Source: Setomelanomma holmii | Lineage: Eukaryota > Ascomycota > Dothideomycetes > Pleosporales > Phaeosphaeriaceae | Assembly (NCBI GenBank): GCA_010015745.1 | Contig: ML978231.1 | Location: forward strand, 8,415 to 72,414 | Direction of reading: 5' to 3' | Length of the DNA stretch: 64,000 bases | Shown here: positions 1 to 10,413 of the stretch, in pieces | Layout of the letters: each line of letters opens with the position of its first letter | How positions within the stretch are numbered: the first letter of the stretch is position 1 | Notes under the pieces: generated by a model | Seen by the model: only the letters and a program-made list of their open reading frames with translations | Databases searched by the model: none | Told to the model about the DNA's origin: nothing | Position numbers and translations under genes: made by a program

Positions 1-290
1 CAGATCAGTATCAGAGGCTCAGGTGGGTTTGTGCTACCATGCGAAACAAGGTTGGACTCCGTGTGCTACATTAGATGACTATCGGACTCCTTGTGCTACT
101 GCGAGCTTCCGGCCACTTAGGTATATAGAGACTGTTTGCCTGCAATCATCATTCGGTAGTTTTTCTGTATCCTTTCGTACAAGACCTATAGGTGGCAATT
201 GTATCCTGGCTCCTGCTCCCACGCACTCCCACATGCCTCTGAGTGAGTTCGGCCCACATACGGATCTCTTGTCTTACCTGCGTCATTACA
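1..290 (-). repeat. LTR copy, truncated by window edge
   Basis: Read on the minus strand from position 290, this stretch begins with a TGTAATGACGCAGG-type terminus. It aligns over roughly 200 bp with the solo LTR at 7203-7510, sharing a block with the words GATCCGTATG, ACTCACTCAGAGGCAT, GATACAATTGCCACC and GTCTCTATATACC. Similarity fades towards the window edge. I read it as a second copy of the same LTR family in opposite orientation; its far end lies outside the window, so a solo LTR and the end of a full element cannot be told apart. Confidence 0.65.
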
Positions 291-361
291 ATAGGGGAGT
301 AGGTGCTCTTGGCAGAAACTGACCAGCTCGATGGTGGAATACGTTATAACAACTTTTATTA

Positions 362-2379
362 ACGTAGTTGGCAAGCGAGCGGGCCACCCCACCAACTCTG
401 CGCACCTCTACAGGCATGCAACTCCACCACATTATGAGGTAATCTATAGATACTGATACAGTAGATTAAGCAGTATCTATAGTATCTTTTTTGCACGTAC
501 GTGAGTTATGCCCAGTCTCTCTGCACCTCTTGCAGCGCGCTAGAGCCTGGCAGCTGAGGCCTGATTGCCCTCCACCCTGACGCTGTTCACGCTCTATCTG
601 CTGGCCAGCCTCCTTCTAGGCAAGTATGTGCTCTCCCTCCCCCTTTGTTAAGACCCTCTGCTTCTGTATTTGCTTCTTTTTGCGCTGCCTGCGCTTTGTT
701 GCTGCCTTGTTAGCTCTCTCAAGGCTGGTGATCCGATTGCGTATCAGCTCAGCTGAGAGCATCATCACATCTGCTCCCTTCTTAAGGTGGCTAATTGCCT
801 TAATAGTTGAGGCTGGCGACGAGCTCTTGTGCCGCCGCACGCGATCACGCATTAACGTTGATTGAGCCTCAAGCTCACGTACGTTGCTCAGCGTACGAGC
901 GTCCTAGACAGCCTCTGGCAGAGCGGCTGGTGAAGGCGTACAAAGCTGCACATCCAGCTTTAATAGAATAACGTCTAGCTGGAAAGGCACAAGGCCTGCG
1001 CCTCAAAAGGCTGAGCAGATATTGGCTAACGTGAACGATCGCTCAAAGGCTGCCTTAAAGGCTAGCAGAAATTCCAGCTTCGTGATGTGGTTGATGTGGT
1101 GGCCGATTAGAGCCTTGATCTCACAGCTGTAGGCGTGCTTCAACGGCGAGAAGCAGCCAACGTTAAGAGGAGGCTGCAGCAGATGCGATAAGTGAGGCGG
1201 CATGCAGAGTGTGTAGATTTAGTAAAGGACTTCTTAAAAGTAGCAATAAAGCAGGGCAGGAACTTAAGTTTAGTAATGTAAGTGATCCTGTTGCGCATTA
1301 GGTTCTCAGTTTAGCGCCTGTATAACTTCTTCATTAGCAAGAAGCAACCTACATTAAGAGGCTGCAGAAGGTGCAACAAGTGAGGAGTAATGCAGAGAGT
1401 GATAATCTTGTTCTTCTTGCAGTACTGCTGGAATTTGAGCGAGTTGTAGCTCTCGTGGCCGTCAATTATAAGCAAACGCACTGTGCTAACAGTACGTTTT
1501 TTCGTATGAGCGTCAAAGTGCTTCAACCACTCTAGGCTAAGCGCATTTGTCGTCCAGCCATTCTCAGAGACTGCAATAACCCAATCGCTAGGTAGATCAG
1601 GCTCCTGGTACCAGGCAGAGAGGTGGTTCTTGCCCTGGAAGATGATGAAGGGTGGGATCGCCCACCTGGTTGCGTTGATGCCTTAGATCACAGTAGTCCA
1701 CTCTCAATTACCCTGCTGTACTGTCTTCAGCCGTCCTCGACGCTCAGAGCCTGTGACTACTGCTCTAGTTAATATCATGCCTATTATGAAGCCAGACTTA
1801 TTAAAGTTGTAGGTAGCTTTATTAAGGATGCTGTGCTTTCCCTTTGTGTTCTCTACAAGTCAGAATCAGTCTCGTACCTTCTTAGGATCTTCGCAGAGAG
1901 CTCTCTTGTAGTTGTACTTGTGATTGAAACTAACTTTAAGCTTAGGGCGGCCTTTAACAAAGATCCCAGCCTAGTTAACGCCAACTAGCTGTTGGCCACG
2001 CTCCTTGCGCAGTAGATCAGCCATGTCCTTGACAGCAGCAAGCTAGAGAGGCTCTCCTTGCGCGTTAAGGTCAAGTATATACTAAACAATCACCTCTGCC
2101 TCTGTTAACAAAGGTTTGCTGAGTTAGGCGCGCAATTGCGTCGATACTGCTTTCTAGCGCGTTAGTCAGCAAGCGTCTTTTAGGGAACTTCGTAGATAGT
2201 AGCAGCGCGTTGTTCTAGGAGTTTCGTGTCTTGTTTGATAGCCTCTAGCGCAAGCTGCAATCAAGCCTCTTTTGAAACTGGTAGCTTGTTGTGTTGTAGA
2301 GTTATCGCGTTTCTACTGTAGGTGACGGTAGATTTTGGTGGGGTCTTGGCAAGGTGGGCGACTCGCCTGTGGAGTACGT
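362..2379 (-). mobile_element. Decayed Fot1/pogo-type DNA transposon
   Basis: The element is bounded by TA dinucleotides (360-361 and 2380-2381). Its imperfect terminal inverted repeats start ACGTA and contain a GGCGAG/GGGCCAC core and CCCCACCAA. The minus strand holds fragments of a DDE transposase of the same family as the better copy at 51,780-53,595: an IDGH catalytic segment, HLLQPLNVGC motifs, a basic C-terminal tail and a terminal CxxCxxxGHxxxxC zinc knuckle near 490-535. Stops and frame breaks interrupt the coding sequence throughout, so it is non-autonomous. The DDE segment occurs twice, implying a chimeric structure. Confidence 0.8.
480..2230 (-). pseudogene. Transposase remnant (DDE_1, pogo/Fot1 family)
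   Basis: Fragments in transposase order can be read on the minus strand. 1311-1526 encodes a catalytic core piece (LLIIDGHES, QQYCKKNKIITLC, LLQPLNVGC). 1003-1203 encodes a second copy of the third-Asp region followed by a ITKLEFLLAF segment. 616-852 encodes the basic tail that follows the catalytic domain. A zinc knuckle of spacing C-X2-C-X4-H-X4-C lies at about 490-535. Many stops lie between the pieces. The homologue at 51,905-53,530 gives the expected order. The N-terminal DNA-binding part is not recognisable. Confidence 0.7.
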
Positions 2380-2381
2380 TA

Positions 2382-2865
2382 CTTAGCTTTAATATCCGCA
2401 ATAAGCTTAAACTACGCGTGTATAAACTCTAGATCTTTCTGTAGTATTCTCTACCTATTCTTTACTTAATTAAAGGCTATCTTAAGCTTATCTAAACGCG
2501 CAACAAAGCGCTTAGCTTAGTGCTTACCTACAGACTCTTCTCTATACACACCTAGTAGTGTTACAGATGCCTCACGGGTGTTGTATACACGACCAAGCAA
2601 TGACAGTAAGGAAGAATCAGCCCGAGGTAAGCCACAAGGCCTAGCGAGAGATCAGGCAGGATGCCCCGCACTAGGCGAGTCACGTGACCGGCTAGCGCAT
2701 TCTGCAGGGCTTGGTAGTACTCTGCAGCATGATCTACACCCTGCTAGCAGAACAACGAACTGCCAACAGAACCTTGTTCTGCTAGCAGAAACTCAATCTG
2801 GGAGCAGAAACTCAATCTGGGAGCAGAAACTCAATCTGGGAGCAGAAGGGAACAAGAGACAGCAG
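2382..2865. other. Non-coding stretch between transposons
   Basis: No gene is seen. The first half is AT-rich with many TAG/TAA triplets in all frames, like the decayed repeats around it. The second half holds a short unsupported ORF and ends with a 19-bp tandem repeat just before the 5' LTR. It could be residual transposon sequence, but I could not match it to any other part of the window. Confidence 0.5.
2784..2847 (+). repeat. 19-bp minisatellite, 3 full copies plus a partial
   Basis: The unit AGCAGAAACTCAATCTGGG is repeated three times without a mismatch, followed by the first 7 bases of a fourth. It ends about 20 bp before the 5' LTR of the Gypsy element. The lack of mutations contrasts with the heavily mutated neighbours. 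Confidence 0.95.
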
Positions 2866-3181
2866 TACAAGGCGAAGAATAGGAATATATAACAGAGGTA
2901 GATCTCTTAGAGTTTTGTCTTTCTTTGTAGTCAACTTAACATAGATACTTAGTGCAAGGTCTCTTTACCTAAATTGAATATATGTTATACTCTCGCAGTA
3001 TTAGTTGAGCTTCACATCATTATCTGTTGTCAACAAGTGGAACTACAGAAGCTTACTATCAGCCCTACCTCCTAGTTAACCTTCTGCTTCCTACAAGTCA
3101 AGAGCCTGGAGCATCTGAACTCACGAGCGAGATCAGACAGTCAGGACCTCAGAGAAGTATTGAAAACCTCAGTTGATAACA
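2866..3181 (+). repeat. 5' LTR of the Gypsy element
   Basis: It matches 9348-9663 almost colinearly from ATAGGAATATATAACAG to TTGATAACA, with about 19 mismatches over 303 bp counted by eye, most of them transitions. The first 13 bases are poorly conserved, so the left boundary may be off by some 13 bases. The 3' end is followed by the putative primer-binding region and the Gag start at 3207. Confidence 0.85.
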
Positions 3182-3206
3182 CTTTGACTACCCTCAATTT
3201 CCTAAC

Positions 3207-4200
3207 ATGACAACCCCTACGGCCCTACGTCCTACAGCTAGCAGCGTTACAGCAGGACTAACAACAAACCTGGCTGCTGTAATACTACAGTAGCAAGAAC
3301 AGATCAAGAAACTCCAGAATGCTATACTAGCAATTGAGAAGGAAGTTGTTAAGGTACGAGCCAAGGCCTACCTTAAGGTCTCTCCGCCAGAGAAGTTTGA
3401 TAGAGAACTAACTGACCTTAAAACCTTCCTCACTAGCATGAAACTCTACTGTAAGTTCAACTATGATGCTATTCCCTATAAACAGGACAAGATAGTCGCT
3501 ACAGGAAAGCACACAAAAGGCAAAGCCGCACGCTGATTCCAGCCTTACATAGAGAAATACTTGGCAGGACAGGCATCTAAGGAGAAAGACAAAGACACCT
3601 ACACAATGTTTAAGAGCTGGGAATCCTTTAAGAAGCAGATAGGACGAATGTTCAGATTAGTAGATAAGGTAGCTACAGCCACCCAGAAGATCAACTAAAT
3701 CTGGCAAACCTTATCTGTCAAAAAGTACACTACAGAGTTCAAACAGTTACAAGCTATAGTAGGATGGAAGGATGAGGCACCGCTAATTAACGCCTTCTGT
3801 AACAGACTTAAGGAGTTTATCAAGGACAAGCTGGCACGACAAGAACGTTCTACTACCCTTAGCGAGCTGGTAGAAGCCGCCACACGCATTAATGAAAGGT
3901 TTATAGAAAGGTTGCTAGAAAAGAAGTTGGGAGGACGACAAACAACTCAGGCACCTAGAATCTGAGTGCAACTAGGAAAAGACACAGACAGCGACATTGT
4001 CATGAAAGTAGGCGCAGCAGAAAGAAAGAGCAAAAGCAAGCCTTAGGACAACAAAAGGAAAACCTAAGCAAGGGACAAGCTCTCACTCGAAAAAAAAGGA
4101 AGCGCTACAAGGCAGGAGCCTGCCTAAGATGTGGTTGACAGAGACACTTTGCTAAGGAATGCGAAGAAGGTAAGAAAGGCTAGAAAAGCAATATAGTATA
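3207..4200 (+). pseudogene. Gag remnant with zinc knuckle
   Basis: An ATG at 3207 opens a reading frame with Gag-like composition. It stays coherent for over 200 codons but is cut by a TAG after about 28 codons, a TGA in an RWF-like context near 3535 and a TAA in an NQIW-like context near 3696. Further on, in a shifted frame, a CCHC knuckle (C-X2-C-X4-H-X4-C, 4121-4162) has a TGA at 4136-4138 where Trp is expected. The changes fit C-to-T or G-to-A transitions. It would package element RNA if intact. Confidence 0.75.
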
Positions 4201-4401
4201 CACAGCCAATGATGAGGACATCAGCAAAGGAACGCCTCTCCGCTAAAGAAATCATATGAAGAGTCTCACTAGGATCCTGTTGGATTTGTGATAATAACAA
4301 GCACCTCAGCTAAGACTGCGACCAGCCTTACTATCTTACAGACACAGCTACGACCTATGAGACAGGCTGTGCGATAATGAAGGCAGCCGAAGTCTAACAC
4401 A

Positions 4402-7400
4402 ATGTCAATAAGGAAGTGCTACAACACAACTTCCTGTCTAATCAGCAGGAAGGCATACAACGCCTATCAATTTGTCAAGAACGACAAACAAACGAAGCCT
4501 TTTTTAGCAAACCTGGAAGACTCAGAGGATTCTGAAACTGAAGAAACAGAGAATTTAGAATCTGAGCCCTTGCTACCAGAACCTAAGAATTCCCTTCCAA
4601 TGATCACGATAGACGCGCAAATATACCTAAGCAGACACAAGGAAGGCTTATACAGAATCTGTAGATCGACAAAACATCAGAATGAGGAATGCCCCGCAAA
4701 ACGCCACCCCTTGACAACTATGCAGCTAGGTTGGGTAGGGAGACCTAAGGCAACAGAATGCACCAGTCAAGCACCAGACGGGGTGGTACCCCTCCCGATT
4801 AGAAGACATGCCGGATAGAAAAACGGCCTACATTGGGTACTCAGAAATCTGTCTAAACCCAAGGTGCAACAAGCACCTAGCAACAGACCGCCATAAGCAG
4901 CTAGAATGAGTAAGCTGCGACTACAACTACAACATCATGAAGTGTGCGTACCACCACTTCCAGAAACACGCCACCTTAATAGACTAGGACGCACTCACAT
5001 ATAAATACCTGAGCAACAGAGAGTGCAGGGACCTAGACTGCGAGCTACGCAAGAAACTACAAACAAACCCAAAGAACTAGGACGCCACCAGGCACAGGGT
5101 TCGGCTAGAAGAATGGCATCTACAAGGACCTAAAAAGTAGCAGCAGCACGCAGCTACATCCCCAGATTGCACGCGGACGTGACAATCAACGACAAACCTC
5201 TCACACCGCTGATTAACAGCAGAGCTAAGAAAACAGTTATTTCCTTAATATAGATGATGAAAAGCGGAACTAGATTCTGAACAAAGGACTAACTGCACCT
5301 AATATTTATGATTAAAAACTCACCTATCTAGTATAGAGGAGGCATAATCAATCTTAAGACTAAGAAGGTCACACTGAATGTCAACAGCATCAAGGAAACG
5401 ATGCACATTGACATCATGCGTCTAGAAGACCTAGACATGGTGATTAGATAGGATTAGCTTAGGAAGAACAGCTGCAAGTTGCTATCCTAAAATAATACAA
5501 GGAGTTCTAGGACCTGTTTAAAGACTAGAAGGAACTTAAAAGTCTTCTAGAGCACAAGGAATAGGACCACAAGATCCACCTTAAAGGGACTGCTCCCTAA
5601 GACAGAAGGACTAAGACTAATGTCCTAGGACCAGGAAATCGAGTTGCAAAAGTTTATCAAACTCAACATTAAAAGAGGATTTATTAGGCCAAGCAAGAGC
5701 CTGGTGGGATCACTGCTCCTCTATGTCCTAAAACCTAACGGAGAACTACGCTTGTGCGTAGACTACCGACGCATCAATAACGCCACAAGGAAAGACCGCT
5801 ATCCTGTACCACTTATCTAGGAGCTCATGGACCAACTCTGAGAGAGGGATTCTACCGAATAAGGATAGCAAGGGGCCACGAATGGAAAACAGCCTTCAGA
5901 ACACAGTACAGACTCTTCGAATTCAGAGTCATGCCTTTTAGCCTTACTAATGCGCCTGCGACCTTTCAGGCCATTATAAATGCAGCGCTCTATAAATACC
6001 TAGATGTATTCGTAACTGCGTATCTTGACGACATGCTAGTATATTCCTGCGGAACGCTAGAAGAACACACTGAACACATTAAGTAAGTACCCACGAAACT
6101 AAAAGAGTACAAGTTCTAGGTACAAAGAGCAAAGAGCGAATTCCACGTTACTAGGACCAAGTTCCTGGGATTCGTAATCTCGCAGGACCAAATCGAAATA
6201 GACCTAAAGAAGGTAGAAGCAATCAGAGACTGGGAGGAGCCTAAGACAGTCAAACAAGTGCAATCCTTCCTAGGATTCGCCAACTTCTACCGAGAATTTA
6301 TCCGAGGCTACTCTCAAGTCACAGCCACTCTTACTGAAGTAACCAAAAAGGACAAGGGATTCTCCTAGGGAGCAGCATACGAAGAATCTTTCAAGCACCT
6401 CAAAGAAAAGTTCACGACAGCACCATTCCTTGCTCTGTTCAACCCAGAATTGCCGCTCTCAGTAGATACAGACGCCTCAGACTTCGCTCTAGGAGCTATC
6501 CTGCACTAAACAGACGAAGAAGAAAAAACCAGGCCAGTGTTCTACCACTCCCAGAAGTTTACAGCCGAAGAGCTAAAGTACGACGTCTAGGACAAGGAAC
6601 TACTGGCAATAGTAGATGCCCTAGTACAATGGAAACCTCAGCTCCAAGGACCCAAGTATCAGGTCAAGATCTTCTCAGACTATAGAAATCTTGTCAGCTT
6701 CACGACAACAAAGGTCTTAGGAAGAAGACAGACGAGGTGGGCAGAGACACTGGCCTAGTACAACTTCAAAATCCTCCACTGAAAAGGGACGGATAACGGA
6801 GCAGCAGCCGCAATCAGCTGAAGGTCAGACATAGTTCTTAGTGGAAAACCCCCTAGCAACGCCATTCTTAAACTGGACTAGGACAGCGCACTTGTATACA
6901 ACCAGCCTGAGCAGCTGCACATGGCCGTTGCCAGAGCCATCAGAGTAAGCAACCACTGGTTACAACGATTACGAGAAGCTAGACTAGGAGACATATAGGA
7001 GCACCACAGAATGCTAGCTGAGGAACAGAAGGCGTACGACGAAAAGGGGAACAAAGAATTTGTCGCTAAGAACTCTAAGAAGAATTTATCAAACACGTAC
7101 ACAAATCACTCTAGTACAGGCACCTAAGGATAGAAGTCATGTGTGACAAACTATCAAGGGACTACACTATAGCCAGGCTACAGGAAACAGTCACAAAGGT
7201 CATGTAACGACGCAGGTAAGACATGAGATCCGTATGCAGTGCGAACTCACTCAGAGGCATATGGGAGTGCGTGGGAGCTCAAGAACCCAGATACAATTGC
7301 CACCTATAGGTCTTGTAAGAAAGGATACAGAAAAGCTCCCGAATAGTACTCGTAGAACCACAGTCTCTATATACCCAAGGAGAGAACGGAAACCTGAGGC

Positions 7401-8660
7401 AGCGCAAGGGGTTCCGACACACTCGCGACACAGCTCCGTACTTAATACGAGGTCGGTCCGATATAGCTCTGATCCGAATGGAACGAGGTATTGTACATGA
7501 CCTCGTTACAGGTCACAAATAACTGCGTAAAATGTCAGCAGAATAAGCTAAAACGACACAAGCCTTATAGCCTGCTACAGACAATACCAGCACCAGAACG
7601 ACCATAGAGCGTAGTGACGATAGACTTCATAGTCAAACTACCCACATCTAAGGAGCCAGGGTCACAAAGACTGTGTGACAAGATTCTCGTCATTATGTGC
7701 AAAACTAGCAAATACGCTTACTTTATCCCTACCAACAAAGCACTTATAGCCGCTGACCTGTCTTACAAGGTAATCAGGACGCTTGCAGCCAATCACAGAA
7801 TACTGGACAAATTCATTACTGATCAGGATAAGCTCTTCACATCAGCATTCTGGACAACGCTATGGGCGCAAGTAGGAGCCGCTAACAAGCTATCGACTAG
7901 TTTCCATCTGCAAACAGACGGGCAGACTGAACGTACAAATCAGACACTAGAACAGTATCTCCGAATGTATGTCAACAAATCACAGGACAATTAGGTAGAA
8001 CTCCTCCTAACAGCGCAGTTTGCGTTCAATAGTGCTAAATCAGCAACTACGGGATACTCACTGTTCTACGCCAACTACGGTTACAAACCTAAGGCATACG
8101 GCTCTACCTAAGACCTAGAAAGCATATCTGAAGAAGCTAGGCTCAAAACAGAACAACTTAAGGAACTCTACAGGACCCTCAGCGAAAACATCGCAAGAAG
8201 GAACGTCTATACAACAGAGTATGCTAACAAAAAAAGGATCAAGGGACTGACCTTTAAGGAGAGGGATAGACTCTTTCTCTCCTAAAAAAACATTCGCATA
8301 AAACAACCTAGCAACAAACTTGACAGTCTAAGAGTAGGGCTCTTTGAAATTATTGAACAAAAAGGACCTATCAACTACAAACTTCAGTTACCTAGGTCTA
8401 TGCGAATTCACCTAGTATTCCACGTATCAATACTCAAACCAGCGCTACAAGATGCACCTCTACCCTAAGACGTAGAAATAGAAGCTGAGGAAGAATTTGA
8501 GGTTGAAAAAATCCAGGATCTACGAAAGTTCAGAGGTTAGTGGAAATACTTAGTTAAGTGGACAGGATGGCCTACCAGCCAGAGTACCTGGGAACCACTT
8601 AAGCACCTGAGGAAACAGGCAGTTCAGAAACTAGTAAGTGAGTTCTACCAAAAGAACCTA
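4402..8660 (+). pseudogene. Pol remnant: protease, RT, RNase H, integrase, chromodomain
   Basis: A protease region near 5175-5260 has LINSRA where the aspartic protease signature LIDSGA is expected. The Asp-to-Asn and Gly-to-Arg changes are both explained by G-to-A. Reverse transcriptase spans about 5640-6300 (KPNGELRLCVDYRRIN, YLDD), RNase H about 6440-6830, and integrase about 7095-8300 with a zinc-binding CVKC and core motifs TIDF and QTDGQTER. A chromodomain (WKYLVKWTGWP, STWEPLKHL) follows at about 8480-8640. Stops are frequent throughout, and the 308-bp solo LTR splits the integrase before its CxxC. The longest intact piece is 7614-7994. Confidence 0.8.
7203..7510 (+). repeat. Solo LTR nested in the Gypsy integrase, with 5-bp TSD
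   Basis: This 308-bp insertion starts TGTAACGA and ends TCGTTACA, a perfect 8-bp terminal inverted repeat of the TG...CA type. It is flanked by the direct repeat GGTCA (7198-7202 and 7511-7515). Joining the sequence across one GGTCA makes the integrase frame continuous (VTKVTNN then the CVKC zinc motif), which confirms the exact insertion. It has no internal coding region. The related copy at 1-290 supports a second LTR-retrotransposon family. Confidence 0.9.
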
Positions 8661-8664
8661 GCAG

Positions 8665-9347
8665 TGAAGGATCTAAGAAAGACTGCGAAAAGTCAACACT
8701 ATTCCAGTTGAAAGCAGCAAAAGGACCCTCAGACAACTCAGCAACTGAGGATGGCGGCGATCCGAACCCCAAGACAGTAGAGGCACTGGCAGCCGTATGC
8801 ACCTCCTCCTGTTCAAGCTTCTCTAATTCCTCTAAGGAAGACAAGTCACAGGACATGTAATCCTCCTCCCGTCGCTCCAACAGAGCAAGCTGCTTACGCA
8901 GTCAACTTTCTTTTACAAAAAGTGCTTCCTTGGGCGCTCAAATCGCAACTTGCTTAGCAAACTCCTTGTCCTGCGCAGCTTGATTCTCCGCCAGCTGCTC
9001 ACGAAGGCGATCACAATCCCGCTTAAAAGATGCCTATTTCAAGTCAGGAACCTACAAACTGTATCAAGACCCTTAAGAAGCACACTTAGAACAAGACGAG
9101 GAGGTTCGTGAGATCACACAAGAACGACCCTCCTTTTCACAAGAAGTACACAGCTTCATTACTGGACGACCAGACCTTAAGATTTGAGCAGCAGCAAGCG
9201 ACTTCTGTTCGAACAGTGTATGAGCTGGGGGTATGTCGATAGTTAGAAGGAAGAATAGGGAAGGGTTACAACGAGGACGAAGGAAGAGATGGCGCCTACC
9301 TTTATACCTCTTAGCAAGATAGGGTCACAACTGTAGAAAAGCAAGGG
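8665..9347. other. 3' untranslated part of the Gypsy element
   Basis: This lies between the end of the chromodomain frame and the 3' LTR. No domain is recognisable. A 93-codon ORF exists on the opposite strand (8599-8880), but part of it is antisense to the chromodomain tail and I do not call it a gene. The stretch ends in a purine-rich AGAAAAGCAAGGG run immediately before the LTR, a plausible polypurine tract. Confidence 0.6.
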
Positions 9348-9663
9348 TGTTAGGACGACAATAGGAATATATAACAGAGGCGGATCTCTTAGAGTGTTGT
9401 CTTTCTTTGTAGTCAACTTAACATAGATACTTAGTGCAAGGTCTCTTTACCTAAATTGAATATCTGTTATACTCTTACAGTATTAGTTGAGCATTGCATC
9501 ATTATCTGTTGTCAACAAGTGGAACTACAGAAGCTTACCATCAGCCCTACCTACTAGTTAACCTTCTGCTTCCCACAAGTCAAGAGCCTGGAGCATCTGG
9601 ACTCAGGAGCGAGACCAGACAGTCAGGACCTCAGAGAAGTATAGGAGACCTCGGTTGATAACA
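9348..9663 (+). repeat. 3' LTR of the Gypsy element
   Basis: It starts TGTTAGGACGAC after a purine tract and ends TTGATAACA, matching the 5' LTR at 2866-3181. The boundary is clearer here than in the 5' copy. Confidence 0.87.
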
Positions 9664-10003
9664 CTAGCTTAGAGAGCTTAGAGAGTGAGCTAAAGTCTCT
9701 CTTTATGTTTAAGTAATATCGCGTTAGGTAGTTAAGGGATAAAGAATGTAGAGCAGATAGTAGAGGCTTAGTATATTTTGAGTAGCTTAGTAGGTTAGGC
9801 AACTCGATAGTAGAATAAGTTAGTAGTAGCGCGTTATTTAGAGAGATTTGCGTCTTATTTAATAGTCTAAAGCGTAAGCTGCGATTAAGCCGCTTTTAAA
9901 GCTAGTAGCTAGTAAGGTAGTTAAGGCATCGCGTCTCTACTGTGTGGGACGGTAGATTTTGGTGGGGTCTTGGCATAGTGGCCCACTCGCCCGTGAGGTA
10001 CGT
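9664..10003 (-). mobile_element. End fragment of a second Fot1-like transposon
   Basis: Positions of about 9780-10,003 are colinear with 2180-2379, the end of the first Fot-like element. Shared blocks include AAGCTGCGATTAAGCC-like text, GACGGTAGATTTTGG and the terminal repeat TGGGGTCTTGGCA...CTCGCC...ACGT. The outer boundary is the TA at 10,004-10,005. The sequence is AT-rich and has no open frame. Only this end is present; it abuts the Gypsy 3' LTR, so the rest was lost or never recognised. Confidence 0.7.
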
Positions 10004-10041
10004 TATGTACAGAGCTAACTTACTTCTTGTCTTCTCTATCT

Positions 10042-10413
10042 CTAGACGCGTACAGTGTGCTCATCTCGGATAAGCATCCTAAGCCGTTGCTCGGAGACTA
10101 TTTCCTGCGACAAGCGGACCGTCGCTAGAATGCGGATGACGTGCTCTAGAGAGCGGATGTCAACATCTCGCTGAGAAAGCTAGGTTCTGGGTACCTCGCC
10201 AGCCAAGCCCAGTACAATAACCTGTAACACCTCGTTACATTTTTCGAGAGAGCATATGGCATAATCACAACTCAGAAGGCGTACATGGAAGAGTCGGAAG
10301 ACATGTTGGCACTCTAGAGATGGACGTCTTGGGCGTTCGTTGCTACAATGCGTAGTCGAATGTCCTTGTCGCTGGCGAAAGCTTGTCGCGGTCGCACGCT
10401 TGCACGCCCACAT
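10042..10413 (-). pseudogene. Unrecognised ORF remnant with one TAG
   Basis: From an ATG at 10,413 the minus strand stays open for 77 codons to a TAG at 10,180-10,182, then continues in the same frame for about 45 more codons to a TAG at 10,042. The text on both sides looks protein-like (CDYAICSLEKCNEVLQVI before, RDVDIRSLEHVIRILATVRLSQ after). A Trp at the TAG would read smoothly, as in the MFS gene next door. I do not recognise the family; the C-terminal part of a transcription factor is one possibility. It may equally be chance. Confidence 0.3.

Larger units (their letters stand above)
2866..9663 (+). mobile_element. Decayed Ty3/Gypsy chromodomain LTR retrotransposon
   Basis: Two direct repeats of about 316 bp (2866-3181 and 9348-9663, roughly 94 percent identical by eye over the last 303 bp) flank an internal region with gag, protease, reverse transcriptase, RNase H, integrase and chromodomain in the Ty3/Gypsy order. 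Landmarks are a Gag zinc knuckle at 4121-4162, a YLDD polymerase motif at 6021-6032, an RNase H motif DTDASDFALGA near 6465-6500, an integrase QTDGQTER motif near 7915 and a C-terminal chromodomain near 8480-8640. All domains carry in-frame stops, mostly at expected Gln or Trp codons, so the copy is dead. A solo LTR (7203-7510) is nested in the integrase. I see no target duplication at its outer ends. Confidence 0.88.

Noticed and set aside
7213..7510. The GTAAG...CAG segment in the integrase as a spliceosomal intron
   Set aside because: A perfect 5-bp target duplication, TG...CA inverted ends and a second copy at 1-290 identify it as a solo LTR.
3207..8660. Frequent TAG at Gln positions as a sign of a variant genetic code
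   Set aside because: TAG and TGA also stand at Trp positions, and housekeeping genes in the window use normal stops; RIP-type mutation explains it.
8599..8880. 93-codon antisense ORF at the 3' end of the Gypsy element
   Set aside because: It overlaps the chromodomain tail in antisense and has no recognisable domain; possible but unsupported.
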